Positions 21,751 through 30,116 of a DNA stretch of 45,822 nt are shown here, piece by piece; positions within the stretch are counted from its first letter, which is position 1, and every line of letters starts with the position of its first letter. The DNA is from Burkholderiaceae bacterium (GTDB lineage: Bacteria; Pseudomonadota; Gammaproteobacteria; Burkholderiales; Burkholderiaceae): NCBI GenBank assembly GCA_947380285.1, contig CANCQD010000003.1, positions 1 through 45,822 of the forward strand, written 5' to 3'. The notes under the pieces were generated by a model. That model was not told the DNA's origin and searched no databases. It saw nothing but the letters and a program-made list of their open reading frames with translations. A program made the translations under genes and the position numbers.

Positions 21751-22899
21751 ATGACTAGCGCAAGCTTCTCTAATAGCAAGTACGCGATTGTTGGTGGCGG
21801 CCTCATGGGTCGCTTACTAGCTCTTGCGCTTGCTAGAGGTGGCGCTCAAGTTGATCTATTTGATAAGGGTGGTCCTGATGGAGCCCATGCTGCTGCGCGG
21901 ATTGCGGCGGCAATGTTGGCGCCATTAGCCGAATCTGCAATTACTGAAGATTCCGTGGTGCGCATGGGTTTGCATAGTCTGCCTCGCTGGAAAGAGATCA
22001 TCGCTAGCTTGACTAAGCCGGTTTACTTTCAGCAAGATGGCACATTAATTTTGTGGCATCGACAAGATGCGAGTGATGCAGAACGCTTTGCTGCGCACCT
22101 GGAAAAAAACTGTCGCAGCAACTCTGACTTAAGTGCACCACTAAAACTCAATAATGAAGCATTGCGTGAAATTGAGCCTGGCGTTGCCGATCGCTTTAAT
22201 CAGGGGCTATATTTACCGCATGAAGGGCAATTGGATAATCGCCAATTACTAGATGCACTAGTCGATGAATTAGCAGTGCTTCAGGTTCAATGCCACTGGC
22301 ACACCGAGATTGACCCACAGGAGTTGCGCAAACAAACTGCCTATAGAGCGGTGATTGATTGCCGCGGTACAGGCGCTAAAGCGTCTTGGTCTTCTGGTGA
22401 GACACCGAATAACTTGCGTGGCGTTCGCGGCGAAGTTGTGCGACTTTATGCTCCAGAAGTGAAGTTGCGCCGCCCTACACGCCTCATTCATCCGCGCTAC
22501 CCGATTTATATTGCCCCAAAAGAAAATGATATTTATGTGGTGGGCGCTACTGAGATTGAATCCGATGACTTATCGGAAATGAGTGTGCGCTCGGCCATGG
22601 AATTACTCAGCGCGGTCTACACTGTGCATAGCGGCTTTGCGGAGGCACGTATTCTGGAGATGGCTACGCAGTGTCGTCCGACTCTCAAAAATAATCTCCC
22701 AGCAATACGGACAAAAAAAGATAAAGGGCTGGTTGATTTGATCATGATCAATGGCTTATATCGCCATGGTTTTATGATTTCTCCAGCGGTGCTCGATTGT
22801 GCCTTGCAAGTTTTAGAGCAAGGATCTAGCAAGACTGCATTGGAATTGGGTTTAAGCATTACCCATGACAATAATTACATAGAGGCGGTATGCGCGTAA
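21751..22899 (+). CDS. thiO: FAD-dependent glycine oxidase ThiO
   Basis: The 382-residue flavoprotein opens with the dinucleotide-binding motif VGGGLMGRLLALALA and contains the DAO-family C-terminal block NGLYRHGFMISPAV. ThiO oxidises glycine to dehydroglycine (iminoacetate) for the thiazole ring, using oxygen, which fits an aerobic organism; no ThiH is seen. A TTG at 21748 immediately precedes the ATG at 21751, which is preferred. Its 3' end overlaps thiS by 10 bp. Confidence 0.92.
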   Translation: MTSASFSNSKYAIVGGGLMGRLLALALARGGAQVDLFDKGGPDGAHAAARIAAAMLAPLAESAITEDSVVRMGLHSLPRWKEIIASLTKPVYFQQDGTLILWHRQDASDAERFAAHLEKNCRSNSDLSAPLKLNNEALREIEPGVADRFNQGLYLPHEGQLDNRQLLDALVDELAVLQVQCHWHTEIDPQELRKQTAYRAVIDCRGTGAKASWSSGETPNNLRGVRGEVVRLYAPEVKLRRPTRLIHPRYPIYIAPKENDIYVVGATEIESDDLSEMSVRSAMELLSAVYTVHSGFAEARILEMATQCRPTLKNNLPAIRTKKDKGLVDLIMINGLYRHGFMISPAVLDCALQVLEQGSSKTALELGLSITHDNNYIEAVCA

Positions 22900-23087
22900 T
22901 CGTCAATCAAGTCGAGTATGAGATGCCAAGCAAAAGCATGGTTGCGGATGCGCTAGCTTTGATTAATGCGAAACCACCTTACGCTGTGGCAGTGAATCTG
23001 AATTTTGTACCCAAGACCAAGCATGCGGATTTTGTTTTGAATGAGAATGATCAAATTGAAGTCATTGCCCCGGTTACTGGTGGCTGA
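22890..23087 (+). CDS. thiS: Sulfur carrier protein ThiS
   Basis: The 65-residue ubiquitin-like protein ends in the required Gly-Gly ([10 protein letters not shown]), the site of adenylation and thiocarboxylation. [22 protein letters not shown] is replaced here by usual beta-grasp secondary structure pattern, with the hydrophobic [11 protein letters not shown] strand. It overlaps the end of thiO (start at 22890) and is followed by thiG. No ThiF adenylyltransferase is encoded in the window, so that step is supplied elsewhere. Confidence 0.95.
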   Translation: MRVIVNQVEYEMPSKSMVADALALINAKPPYAVAVNLNFVPKTKHADFVLNENDQIEVIAPVTGG

Positions 23088-23115
23088 TCTCGATGAATAT
23101 AAGAGTGAAGTTGAA

Positions 23116-23934
23116 ATGAACGCACCCCTACCAAGCAAACTCAATAGCGCTGATACTTTGATTCTATATGGCGAGAGCTTTGCGAGTCGATTGCTTTTGG
23201 GTACCTCGCGCTATCCTTCACCACAGGTTTTAGAGAACGCAGTACTGGCATCTAATCCCGCCATGATTACGGTGAGCTTGCGTCGTCAAGGTAGCTCAAC
23301 TGCAGAGGCACATAGTGGCTTTTGGGATTTACTCAAAAAGATGGCTGTACCTGTTTTACCGAATACCGCTGGTTGCCACAGCCCGCAAGAAGCTATTGCG
23401 ACAGCTCAAATGGCGCGGGAAGTTTTTGAGACTGATTGGATCAAGCTAGAACTTATTGGCGATGATTACACTTTGCAGCCCGATGTCTTACGTTTAGTAC
23501 AAACAGCGGAGACTTTAATTAAAGATGGCTTTAAGGTGTTGCCATATTGCACTGAAGATCTCATTTTGTGCCAAGGACTAGTTGATGTTGGATGTCAGGC
23601 AGTCATGCCTTGGGCTGCCCCCATTGGTACTGGTAAAGGACCTTTAAATCCCTATGCCATGAAACTCTTACGTGATCGTCTGAAGGTTCCGCTCTTGGTA
23701 GATGCAGGACTAGGACTTCCTTCGCATGCCTGCACCGTCATGGAATGGGGATTTGATGGTGTATTACTCAATACTGCAGTAGCCTTAGCAGATGACCCTG
23801 TCGTGATGGCCAAAGCCTTTGCAATGGCAGTGGATGCAGGACGCGCAGCCTATCTATCTGGCGCCATGAAACCCCAAGAATCAGCCCAAGCAAGCACTCC
23901 TTTGGTGGGTACTCCATTTTGGCATCAATCGTAG
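23116..23934 (+). CDS. thiG: Thiazole synthase ThiG
   Basis: The 272-residue TIM-barrel enzyme builds the thiazole phosphate from deoxyxylulose phosphate, dehydroglycine and ThiS thiocarboxylate. The Schiff-base Lys is in [11 protein letters not shown], and [21 protein letters not shown] and [11 protein letters not shown] are family blocks. A reading frame extends back to 23041 inside thiS, but ThiG proteins are about 255-270 residues and ATG 23116 (MNAPLPSK), with a purine-rich AAGAGTGAAG upstream, gives the normal length. The start is 28 bp after the thiS stop. Confidence 0.93.
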   Translation: MNAPLPSKLNSADTLILYGESFASRLLLGTSRYPSPQVLENAVLASNPAMITVSLRRQGSSTAEAHSGFWDLLKKMAVPVLPNTAGCHSPQEAIATAQMAREVFETDWIKLELIGDDYTLQPDVLRLVQTAETLIKDGFKVLPYCTEDLILCQGLVDVGCQAVMPWAAPIGTGKGPLNPYAMKLLRDRLKVPLLVDAGLGLPSHACTVMEWGFDGVLLNTAVALADDPVVMAKAFAMAVDAGRAAYLSGAMKPQESAQASTPLVGTPFWHQS

Positions 23935-23968
23935 TTCTATAAAACACCACTTTAAGTACACTGAGCTT

Positions 23969-24895
23969 ATGAGCCTGATTCGTGACCTAGCCGACCAAAT
24001 CGTTGCCGCGCATCGCAATGAAGATTTATCCATACCGATTCCGGTCTTTAACCTCAACTCCCCACCTCCACTCATCGACAACGAAGCAGCGGTCGATCAT
24101 TACGAATTGGCTGGTGCATTAGCCAGCATTGAGTTGGGCTTTATTGAGTCGGACGCAAAAGTATTGGGTAAAGCTTGGTCCCGCATGACTATTCAGGATG
24201 GCGGGTTTAATCCTTTTAAATGGCCCAGCAGACCAGAGCATTTTGATTTACTGCCTTGGACTCGCAATATGAATCCCAACGCCTTTAAAGAGTGTCCAAA
24301 ACGCTTAGGTTTATATGGCGTAATGCCCGATGCCGACTGGGTTAAGCGCATGGTAGATGCCGAATTACCAACCGTACAACTGCGTTTTAAGTCGGACGAA
24401 AAATCCAAGATCAGAAAACAGGTAAAAGAATCCGTTGCTGCTGTAAAAGATAGCAAGACCCTCCTGTTCATTAATGACTACTGGCAAGAAGCGATAGATG
24501 CTGGCGCTTATGGAGTGCATTTAGGCCAAGAGGATTTGGTAGATGCCAATTTGGAGGATATTCGTTCCGCAGGATTAAGGCTGGGTTTGAGTACGCATGG
24601 CTATGCTGAACTTGCTTATGCAGATCGCTTTTGCCCAAGCTACATTGCGATGGGCGCAGTCTTTGCAACGAATTTGAAAAAGATGCCTACGGCACCTCAA
24701 GGCTTAGGTCGCCTATATCAATACGTCAAGCTAATGAGTAACTACCCATTGGTAGCCATAGGCGGCATTGATCAAGATAGTATTCATGCGGTAGCTAAAA
24801 GTGGCGTTGGTTCGGTAGCTGTTGTGAGAGCCATTACCCAAGCCAAAGATCCCCGGGCTGCAATTAAGCACTTACAAGAATTAATGCAGGCTTAA
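23969..24895 (+). CDS. thiE: Thiamin-phosphate synthase ThiE with an N-terminal extension
   Basis: Residues from about 112 to 308 form the ThiE barrel that joins HMP diphosphate and thiazole phosphate. Visible catalytic positions are the Arg in VQLRFK (139), ND at 169-170, GQED at 186-189, Ser in LSTH (208), the KK at 237-238 and the AIGGI phosphate loop. The first 110 residues (FNLNSPPPLID, WSRMTIQDGG, LLPWTRNM) are not part of canonical ThiE, which is about 200-220 residues. I do not recognise that segment; it is not an obvious ThiD domain. It is the last gene of the riboswitch-controlled operon and is convergent with thiD. Confidence 0.9.
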   Translation: MSLIRDLADQIVAAHRNEDLSIPIPVFNLNSPPPLIDNEAAVDHYELAGALASIELGFIESDAKVLGKAWSRMTIQDGGFNPFKWPSRPEHFDLLPWTRNMNPNAFKECPKRLGLYGVMPDADWVKRMVDAELPTVQLRFKSDEKSKIRKQVKESVAAVKDSKTLLFINDYWQEAIDAGAYGVHLGQEDLVDANLEDIRSAGLRLGLSTHGYAELAYADRFCPSYIAMGAVFATNLKKMPTAPQGLGRLYQYVKLMSNYPLVAIGGIDQDSIHAVAKSGVGSVAVVRAITQAKDPRAAIKHLQELMQA

Positions 24896-24924
24896 TACAG
24901 ACCTAATGCAGACCAAATGTAGGC
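24881..24924 (+). repeat. Four imperfect 10-12-bp tandem copies at the thiE 3' end
   Basis: Copies read TTAATGCAGGC, TTAATACAGACC, TAATGCAGACC and AAATGTAGGC. They cross the thiE stop codon (24893-24895) into the gap before the thiD stop. This looks like a small slippage-type duplication; no hairpin terminator is evident. Confidence 0.5.
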
Positions 24925-24935
24925 TTTTGCTTGCT

Positions 24936-25820
24936 TTAGTTTTTTTCTCTTTCATCTAGCAATGCTGTTGGATAAAAATCATGCATGTGCCACAAAGGTC
25001 CTGGGCCTTCACCAATACTTAAGAAGCGCCCCGCTTCTAAGCCAGCTTCTACATAGGCGATCGCCTTAGCAACTGCATGAGCCAGATCATGACTGTCGGC
25101 AAGGTAGGTAGCAATTGCAGATGCTAACGAACAGCCTGTACCGTGCGTGTTTGCAGTATTCACGCGATAGTGTTTGAATTCTTTAGTCTGCACAACTTCC
25201 AAGCCGTCTTCAAGCGTGCGCCACATTAAGTAATCCGTAATTTGGGTGTGCGTGCTATCTAAATGACCACCTTTAATAAGGACTGCTTGCGGCCCCATCT
25301 CTAACAACTCTTCTGCAGCTAATTTGAAATCATTGGGACCGCTTATCTCACGACCCAGTAATAAGGAGGCTTCATCCAAGTTTGGTGTAACGAGTGATGC
25401 CATCGGAAATAACTCAGAGATCATCGCTTGAGCAGTATCGTCACCACCTAAGCTTGCTCCAGAAGTGGCACGCAAAACAGGGTCCAGAACAATTCGTTTA
25501 ACGCCGTGTTTGTGTAAAGATTTAGCTACTGTTCGGACTATTTCTGGGCTGGCTAACATGCCGATCTTGACAATATCAGCTCCAATATCCATTAAAACAG
25601 CGTCGATCTGGGCTTCAACCACATCAAGATCGACATCCTGAATACGCGTAACACCCAAGGTATTTTGGGCAGTAATTGCAGTGATGACAGACATCCCATA
25701 ACCACCTAAGGAGGCGATCACCTTGAGATCGGCCTGAAGCCCCGCCCCACCGCCACTATCGGACCCAGCAATGGTCAGTACTTTAGGGATCTGCACAGAA
25801 GTAGGAAGAAGTGATTTCAT
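24936..25820 (-). CDS. thiD: Hydroxymethylpyrimidine/phosphomethylpyrimidine kinase ThiD
   Basis: The 294-residue ribokinase-fold enzyme phosphorylates HMP and HMP-P to HMP diphosphate for ThiE. LTIAGSDSGGGAGLQADLK at the N-terminus, AITAQNTLGV and the C-terminal anion-hole motif NTHGTGCSLASAIA are diagnostic. It is on the opposite strand from the thi operon and ends 40 bp from thiE, so it lacks the riboswitch and has its own promoter near the tRNA-Asn gene. No Shine-Dalgarno is seen before ATG 25820; the C-terminal tail of about 30 residues is variable. Confidence 0.95.
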   Translation of the reverse strand: MKSLLPTSVQIPKVLTIAGSDSGGGAGLQADLKVIASLGGYGMSVITAITAQNTLGVTRIQDVDLDVVEAQIDAVLMDIGADIVKIGMLASPEIVRTVAKSLHKHGVKRIVLDPVLRATSGASLGGDDTAQAMISELFPMASLVTPNLDEASLLLGREISGPNDFKLAAEELLEMGPQAVLIKGGHLDSTHTQITDYLMWRTLEDGLEVVQTKEFKHYRVNTANTHGTGCSLASAIATYLADSHDLAHAVAKAIAYVEAGLEAGRFLSIGEGPGPLWHMHDFYPTALLDEREKN

Positions 25821-25825
25821 CTTGC

Positions 25826-25831
25826 TATAAT
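25826..25831. promoter_or_regulatory. Shared TATAAT element between thiD and tRNA-Asn
   Basis: TATAATA between the divergent thiD (ATG 25820) and tRNA-Asn (25842) is a consensus -10 on the plus strand for the tRNA; on the minus strand the reverse complement TATTAT could only yield a start inside thiD. No good -35 is seen. The two genes are 21 bp apart, so the thiD promoter must lie within the tRNA gene. Confidence 0.4.
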
Positions 25832-25841
25832 ATCGGCTTAT

Positions 25842-25917
25842 TCCTCGATAGCTCAGTCGGTAGAGCGCCGGACTGTTAATCCGTAGGTCCCTGGTTCGAG
25901 CCCAGGTCGAGGAGCCA
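25842..25917 (+). tRNA. tRNA-Asn (anticodon GTT)
   Basis: Acceptor stem TCCTCGA/TCGAGGA, D-arm with AGCTCAGTCGGTAGAGC, anticodon loop CTGTTAA with anticodon GTT, T-arm CCTGG-TTCGAGC-CCAGG, discriminator G and an encoded CCA. All parts pair as expected. Confidence 0.97.
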
Positions 25918-25921
25918 AATT

Positions 25922-25956
25922 AAAACCCTGTATGCCTAATGGCTACAGGGTTTTTT
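25922..25956 (+). terminator. Rho-independent terminator of tRNA-Asn
   Basis: AAAACCCTGTA (25922-25932) pairs with TACAGGGTTTT (25944-25954), an inner GCC/GGC extends the stem, and the 3' arm merges into a six-T run. It starts five bases after the tRNA CCA. Confidence 0.9.
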
Positions 25957-26051
25957 CATTGGTAAGAAAGTACAGCGATTTGGAAAATTGATGAAAAATT
26001 GCCATTTGTTCAAAATAGGGAAAAATTCGATTAAACGCATTAAAAAACATG

Positions 26052-26081
26052 AAGTAAGATTTAAATCAAATAATCTTACTT
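26052..26081. repeat. 10-bp inverted repeat before a small membrane protein gene
   Basis: AAGTAAGATT (26052-26061) and AATCTTACTT (26072-26081) flank a 10-base spacer and end 10 bp before the ATG at 26092. It may be an operator or a hairpin in the leader that hides the start region. Confidence 0.5.
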
Positions 26082-26091
26082 AAGATAAAAA

Positions 26092-26340
26092 ATGACAAAT
26101 GCATATACATTTATCTGCCTTTTCCTCATCTTTGGCGCATCCTTTGGTTTTGCCACTTATTCAAAGCGACACTTATTTAGCGAAGGACCTCAAAAGGCAA
26201 ATGATTCTGATCAAGCCTCATCACCAAAAGGTCGTATTTTTTGGATCGTGCTTTGTACCCTACTATGGCCAATCATGGTCATCACGGGAATCAATACAGC
26301 TTGGATACTTTTCAAACGTAAACAGCAATCACAAAAGTAA
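26092..26340 (+). CDS. Small two-span membrane protein, hypothetical
   Basis: The 82-residue protein has two hydrophobic helices, TFICLFLIFGASFGFATY (about 6-23) and IFWIVLCTLLWPIMVITGI (about 49-67), joined by a charged linker with SEGPQKANDSDQ, and ends in KRKQQSQK. Family not recognised. A 10-bp inverted repeat sits directly upstream. It stands alone between the tRNA-Asn terminator and a convergent hypothetical gene; the downstream 120 bp hold no visible feature. Confidence 0.65.
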   Translation: MTNAYTFICLFLIFGASFGFATYSKRHLFSEGPQKANDSDQASSPKGRIFWIVLCTLLWPIMVITGINTAWILFKRKQQSQK

Positions 26341-26460
26341 TGCTTTCTTTGATTTATCTAGGGTCTGCGCATAAATAATCTGATAAACATTGAATGATGT
26401 CTTAGATGCCAAAAGCAAAAGCAGGGTATTTTCTTTTGCGGCACGGGAGAAAAGATCTTC

Positions 26461-27045
26461 TTAGATCAACCCCTTCTTGCGAAGATTGGCCAGGCGGTTA
26501 TTCAGAGTCTTAATAGTCAGAAGATTGTATTTATCACCCTCTGTCCAAGCGCTGCCCTTCCACTCAATGCCCTCTGCTGTGACATTGGCGAACGGCTCTT
26601 TTCCCTCTTTTGCATAACTCTCCAAAATAGCAATCAGTGCAGCTCGATCATCGGATCCGCCAGCGTCTTTGACAGCATCCAAAATGGGTTTGGTGATCGT
26701 ATCGGCATAGGTCACCTTGGCGTCTGGATGCTTAGACGCTACTGACTCTTCAAAGATGTACTCATGGGGCCACTCAAAGACATTTCTTGCAGAATTTTTG
26801 ACCGCTGCTGGACTCACTGCAATGCTCTGTGGATTTTTAGGGTCTGTCGGCAGTCCCAAGCCAACGATCCAAGCTTCGAATTCTGCGATGCGGCTATAGC
26901 GTTTTTCTTCGCTATCGCGCTTCTGCTCTTCTTGTGAAAACAATAAAGTTACCCATGCCCAGGCAATATCTTTGGGTATTGAATACTCTTGAGCCAAAAT
27001 ACCGCTCGCTTTTTTTAGGATGGGTTTAGACGTTAGTTTTGTCAT
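26461..27045 (-). CDS. Hypothetical cytosolic protein
   Basis: The 194-residue protein begins MTKLTSKPILKKASGILAQEYSIPKD, has an acidic/basic helical stretch FSQEEQKRDSEEKRYSRIAEFEAW near 40-60, a Pro-rich turn near 80 and a basic C-terminus with TIKTLNNRLANLRKKGLI. No transmembrane segment, signal peptide or known motif is seen. An earlier ATG at 27072 would add nine residues encoded by a tandem repeat (see 27046-27078); AGAAAGA before ATG 27045 supports the shorter form. The alternating helical pattern suggests a DNA- or RNA-associated protein, but this is not demonstrated. Confidence 0.7.
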   Translation of the reverse strand: MTKLTSKPILKKASGILAQEYSIPKDIAWAWVTLLFSQEEQKRDSEEKRYSRIAEFEAWIVGLGLPTDPKNPQSIAVSPAAVKNSARNVFEWPHEYIFEESVASKHPDAKVTYADTITKPILDAVKDAGGSDDRAALIAILESYAKEGKEPFANVTAEGIEWKGSAWTEGDKYNLLTIKTLNNRLANLRKKGLI

Positions 27046-27078
27046 TGCATTCTTTCTGCATTCTTCGTGCATTCTTTG
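27046..27078. repeat. Three 11-bp tandem repeats immediately upstream of a start codon
   Basis: TGCATTCTTTC, TGCATTCTTCG and TGCATTCTTTG follow each other with exact 11-bp period. On the gene strand they read AAAGAATGCA-like units that supply repeated purine-rich ribosome-binding and ATG-containing elements before the ATG at 27045. Confidence 0.75.
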
Positions 27079-27280
27079 ATAAGTGCCTTCAATTTAGGGT
27101 GAAAAGTCAAAGGGAAGGCTCCCTGTTCATTTTGACAATGCTCTCCACAGACCATCTAGGATACTCTTCATTAGCTAACGGTTTATTAGTCAGACTCGCA
27201 TAAACCTAGCTCTAGCAAGCTCTAGGGCTTGGTAATACTGCAAATCAAGCAAGATTGGCTATATTCACTAAAATAACCAA

Positions 27281-28588
27281 ATGACTAAGATTCCTGAACT
27301 TCTCGCTCCAGCCGGTAGCCTTTCCATGCTGCGTACTGCCTTTGATTTTGGCGCAGATGCCATTTACGCTGGGCAACCTCGTTACTCCCTGCGAGTCCGC
27401 AATAACGACTTTGGCAAGATTGAAGTTCTTAAGGAAGGCATTGATACCGCCCACGAAATGGGTAAGAAATTTTATTTAGTTTCTAACTTACTGCCACATG
27501 GCGGCAAGACTCGCACTTACATTAAAGATATGGACCCAGTGATTGCATTAAAGCCTGATGCTTTAATCATGTCTGATCCTGGTCTCATCATGATGGCGCG
27601 TGAAGCATGGCCTGACATGCCTATCCATTTATCTGTGCAAGCGAATACTGTGAATGGTGCCTCAGCAAAATTCTGGCGTTCCGTTGGTATTAGTCGTGTA
27701 ATCCTCTCTCGCGAACTCTCTTTTGATGAAATCGAAGAGGTACGTCAAGACTGCCCAGAGATGGAGCTTGAAGTATTTGTACATGGTGCTTTATGTATTG
27801 CTTATTCTGGTCGCTGCTTACTGTCGGGCTATATGTCCCACCGAGACTCCAATCAAGGTGCCTGTACTAACGCCTGTCGCTGGGATTACAAAGTCAAACC
27901 TGGCCAACAAAACACCAGCGGAGACGTTGTACTTCTGCAGGAAGCCCGCCGTCCCGATGATTTGATGCCCATGGAAGAAGATGAACATGGCACCTACATC
28001 ATGAACTCTAAAGATCTACGAGCGGTTGAGCATATCGAACGCCTGACAAAAATGGGTGTTGACTCCTTTAAGATTGAGGGGCGTACCAAATCACCTTATT
28101 ACGTGTCACGCACCGTTCAATCCTACAGAGCAGCGATTAATGATGCCGTTCAAGGAAAACCATTTAACACTGCCTTGTTAGGCCAATTAGAAGGGTTGGC
28201 CAATCGCGGCTATACCGATGGTTTCTACGAACGCCACCACGATAAGGAATATCAACTCTATATGCGTGGTCACTCATTATCAGGACGCAGCTTATATGTT
28301 GGAGAAACACTCGAAATTAATACGGCAACAGGCCGCGTCAAGGTAGATGTTAAGAATCGTTTTTCTGTCGGCGACAAAATAGAAATCATCGAGCCAAACG
28401 GAAATACGGACGTCACCTTGTCTGAAATGTGGAATATGAATGGTGACTCCATTGAAGTGGCTCCAGGCTCAGGTCACTTTGTTTGGCTCAAAATACCGAT
28501 GTCAAGCAAGCATGCCTTTATTGCACGCTACACCCAAGAGCCTGCCCCAGTTGAAACGGCAGGTTCTTGTTCTACTTGTGGTGAGTAG
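27281..28588 (+). CDS. trhP: U32 family protein TrhP (YegQ), tRNA U34 hydroxylation
   Basis: The 435-residue protein starts PELLAPAGSLSMLRTAFDFG, the U32 signature, and has FVHGALCIAYSGRCLLSGYM and GACTNACRWDY, whose cysteines hold the iron-sulfur cluster of YegQ-type proteins, followed by EGRTKSPYYV. TrhP makes 5-hydroxyuridine at wobble position 34 of certain tRNAs, using prephenate. Length is close to E. coli YegQ (453). The C-terminal CSTCGE may add a metal site. No clear Shine-Dalgarno precedes the ATG. The gene stands alone, 30 bp before a membrane protein gene. Confidence 0.92.
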   Translation: MTKIPELLAPAGSLSMLRTAFDFGADAIYAGQPRYSLRVRNNDFGKIEVLKEGIDTAHEMGKKFYLVSNLLPHGGKTRTYIKDMDPVIALKPDALIMSDPGLIMMAREAWPDMPIHLSVQANTVNGASAKFWRSVGISRVILSRELSFDEIEEVRQDCPEMELEVFVHGALCIAYSGRCLLSGYMSHRDSNQGACTNACRWDYKVKPGQQNTSGDVVLLQEARRPDDLMPMEEDEHGTYIMNSKDLRAVEHIERLTKMGVDSFKIEGRTKSPYYVSRTVQSYRAAINDAVQGKPFNTALLGQLEGLANRGYTDGFYERHHDKEYQLYMRGHSLSGRSLYVGETLEINTATGRVKVDVKNRFSVGDKIEIIEPNGNTDVTLSEMWNMNGDSIEVAPGSGHFVWLKIPMSSKHAFIARYTQEPAPVETAGSCSTCGE

Positions 28589-28617
28589 CCCCCCAATTTC
28601 TCTGATCGAAGATTTTT

Positions 28618-29151
28618 ATGCCGAATAGCCTTAGCCCCGATAACCATCCCAACAAACCTAGCTTAAAAATAAAGCTCGAAGAGGAGATGAAAAAGGCGTT
28701 TGCTTTAACGCTTTACTTTGGTATTTGGTTCTGCGCGATTGCCTTTATGGCTAAAACTGTTCTTGAGGAGCGCCCTATTCCGCTAACTATCTTTGGTTTT
28801 GCACTGATTAAGGCAGGCTTATCAGCAAAATTTATGTTAATTGCTCAGGCCGCCTATCCAATTAAAGTCAATAAAGATCGTGGAATTGTTGTATCGCTAT
28901 TTTTTGAATCTATTTTTTACATCATTGTTGTTCTTGCCCTGAACTGCATTGAAGCTGGAGTTCATGGATTAATTAATGGGAAAGAATTTATTGCCTCTAT
29001 GGCAGCTTTTGGCAGCGGAGACCCCTTAAGGGTTTTCGCAATGTCCATTGTGTATTGGTTGATTGTGTGGCCTTACTTGATTTTTATGGGCGTCAATCTA
29101 GTATTGGGTAATACGGCCACTCTAAAAATCCTTTTTGGCTCTAAAAAATAA
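28618..29151 (+). CDS. Conserved four-span inner membrane protein, hypothetical
   Basis: The 177-residue protein has four hydrophobic segments, around 27-45, 56-78, 90-115 and 140-165, with a charged N-terminus (KIKLEEEMKKAF). I do not recognise the family. ATG 28618 has little Shine-Dalgarno support; ATG 28681 (MKKAFALTL), preceded by AAGAGGAG, is a plausible alternative. The TAA stop shares its final base region with the start of the next gene, so the two are coupled. Confidence 0.72.
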   Translation: MPNSLSPDNHPNKPSLKIKLEEEMKKAFALTLYFGIWFCAIAFMAKTVLEERPIPLTIFGFALIKAGLSAKFMLIAQAAYPIKVNKDRGIVVSLFFESIFYIIVVLALNCIEAGVHGLINGKEFIASMAAFGSGDPLRVFAMSIVYWLIVWPYLIFMGVNLVLGNTATLKILFGSKK

Positions 29152-30033
29152 TTGCCTTACTTGTTTTACGTGAGAATTTTTTGGCTTTGCTTATTGGGAT
29201 TTTTTTATCAACAAGCCTCTGCCCAAGAAATCGAAGCACGCGCTTATTCCAATGCGCCGATAGGAATTAACTTTGTTACTGGCGGTATCGCTCAGGCCAA
29301 AAGTGGATCTTATACGCTCGTTACCGAAGCGGTAAATATGACCCGCATTATTGATGTCTTTGGGCAATCCGGTAGGATCAGTCTTTTATTGCCGTATGCC
29401 CAACTCTCGGGAACTGGAAGCACGGGAGGCTCGAATATGAATGCCTCTGCAGAAGGCTTATCCGATCCTGTTGTAAAGATCTCCGCAAATCTTTACGGAG
29501 CACCAGCGCTTTCTTTAGATGAATTTAAACACTATCAACAAGACTTGATCATCGGCGCTAGCCTTGCTGCATCCATCCCATGGGGTAAGTACAACAGCGA
29601 ACAAATGCTCAACGTAGGCGCCAATCGATCCCTTTTTCAACCCGCCTTCGGCGCATCTCAAGCCATCGGCCCTTGGCGCTTAGAGCTTGCTGGCATGGCA
29701 ACCATCTATACCAGCAACACCAATTTTTTAGGCGGCAATACACTCTCGCAAAACCCAATTTATTCAACCGAAGGCCATGTTATTTATTATTTTCCGAATA
29801 CGGCTTACATATCAGCTGATGCTACCTACTTTATGGGTGGGCAGAAGTATGTGAACGGCACGGCTATTAATGGTTCACAAGAAAATTGGCGCTTTGGTAG
29901 CACCCTCTCCTACCCTATTAATAAACAGAACTCCATACGCTTAACTGGAAGCAAGGGTGTCTATTCCAATACCAATACGAACTACGAAGCCTTCGGCATC
30001 TCCTGGCAGTACCGCTGGGGAGGCGGACTGTAG
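29152..30033 (+). CDS. Outer membrane transporter-like protein (phenol degradation MetA/SphA type)
   Basis: The 293-residue protein begins with a signal peptide (FWLCLLGFFYQQASAQ) and continues with alternating beta-strand segments ending IPINK... and SWQYRWGG. The style resembles the putative transporters of the Phenol_MetA_deg family, which are predicted beta-barrels. The start is TTG at 29152, the base after the preceding stop, or GTG at 29170; both lack a clear Shine-Dalgarno, and translation may depend on coupling. No substrate can be inferred. Confidence 0.7.
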   Translation: MPYLFYVRIFWLCLLGFFYQQASAQEIEARAYSNAPIGINFVTGGIAQAKSGSYTLVTEAVNMTRIIDVFGQSGRISLLLPYAQLSGTGSTGGSNMNASAEGLSDPVVKISANLYGAPALSLDEFKHYQQDLIIGASLAASIPWGKYNSEQMLNVGANRSLFQPAFGASQAIGPWRLELAGMATIYTSNTNFLGGNTLSQNPIYSTEGHVIYYFPNTAYISADATYFMGGQKYVNGTAINGSQENWRFGSTLSYPINKQNSIRLTGSKGVYSNTNTNYEAFGISWQYRWGGGL

Positions 30034-30116
30034 GTAAATCTGCGATTCCATCGCTACAATTGAAGCAAAGTTTATGCATCACCCCATAAAACCAATTAAA
30101 AAGATTTGAGACATAG

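Noticed and set aside
23041..23115. ThiG starting inside thiS at 23041
   Set aside because: The extra 25 residues fall within the conserved thiS coding region and make ThiG unusually long; ATG 23116 fits family length.
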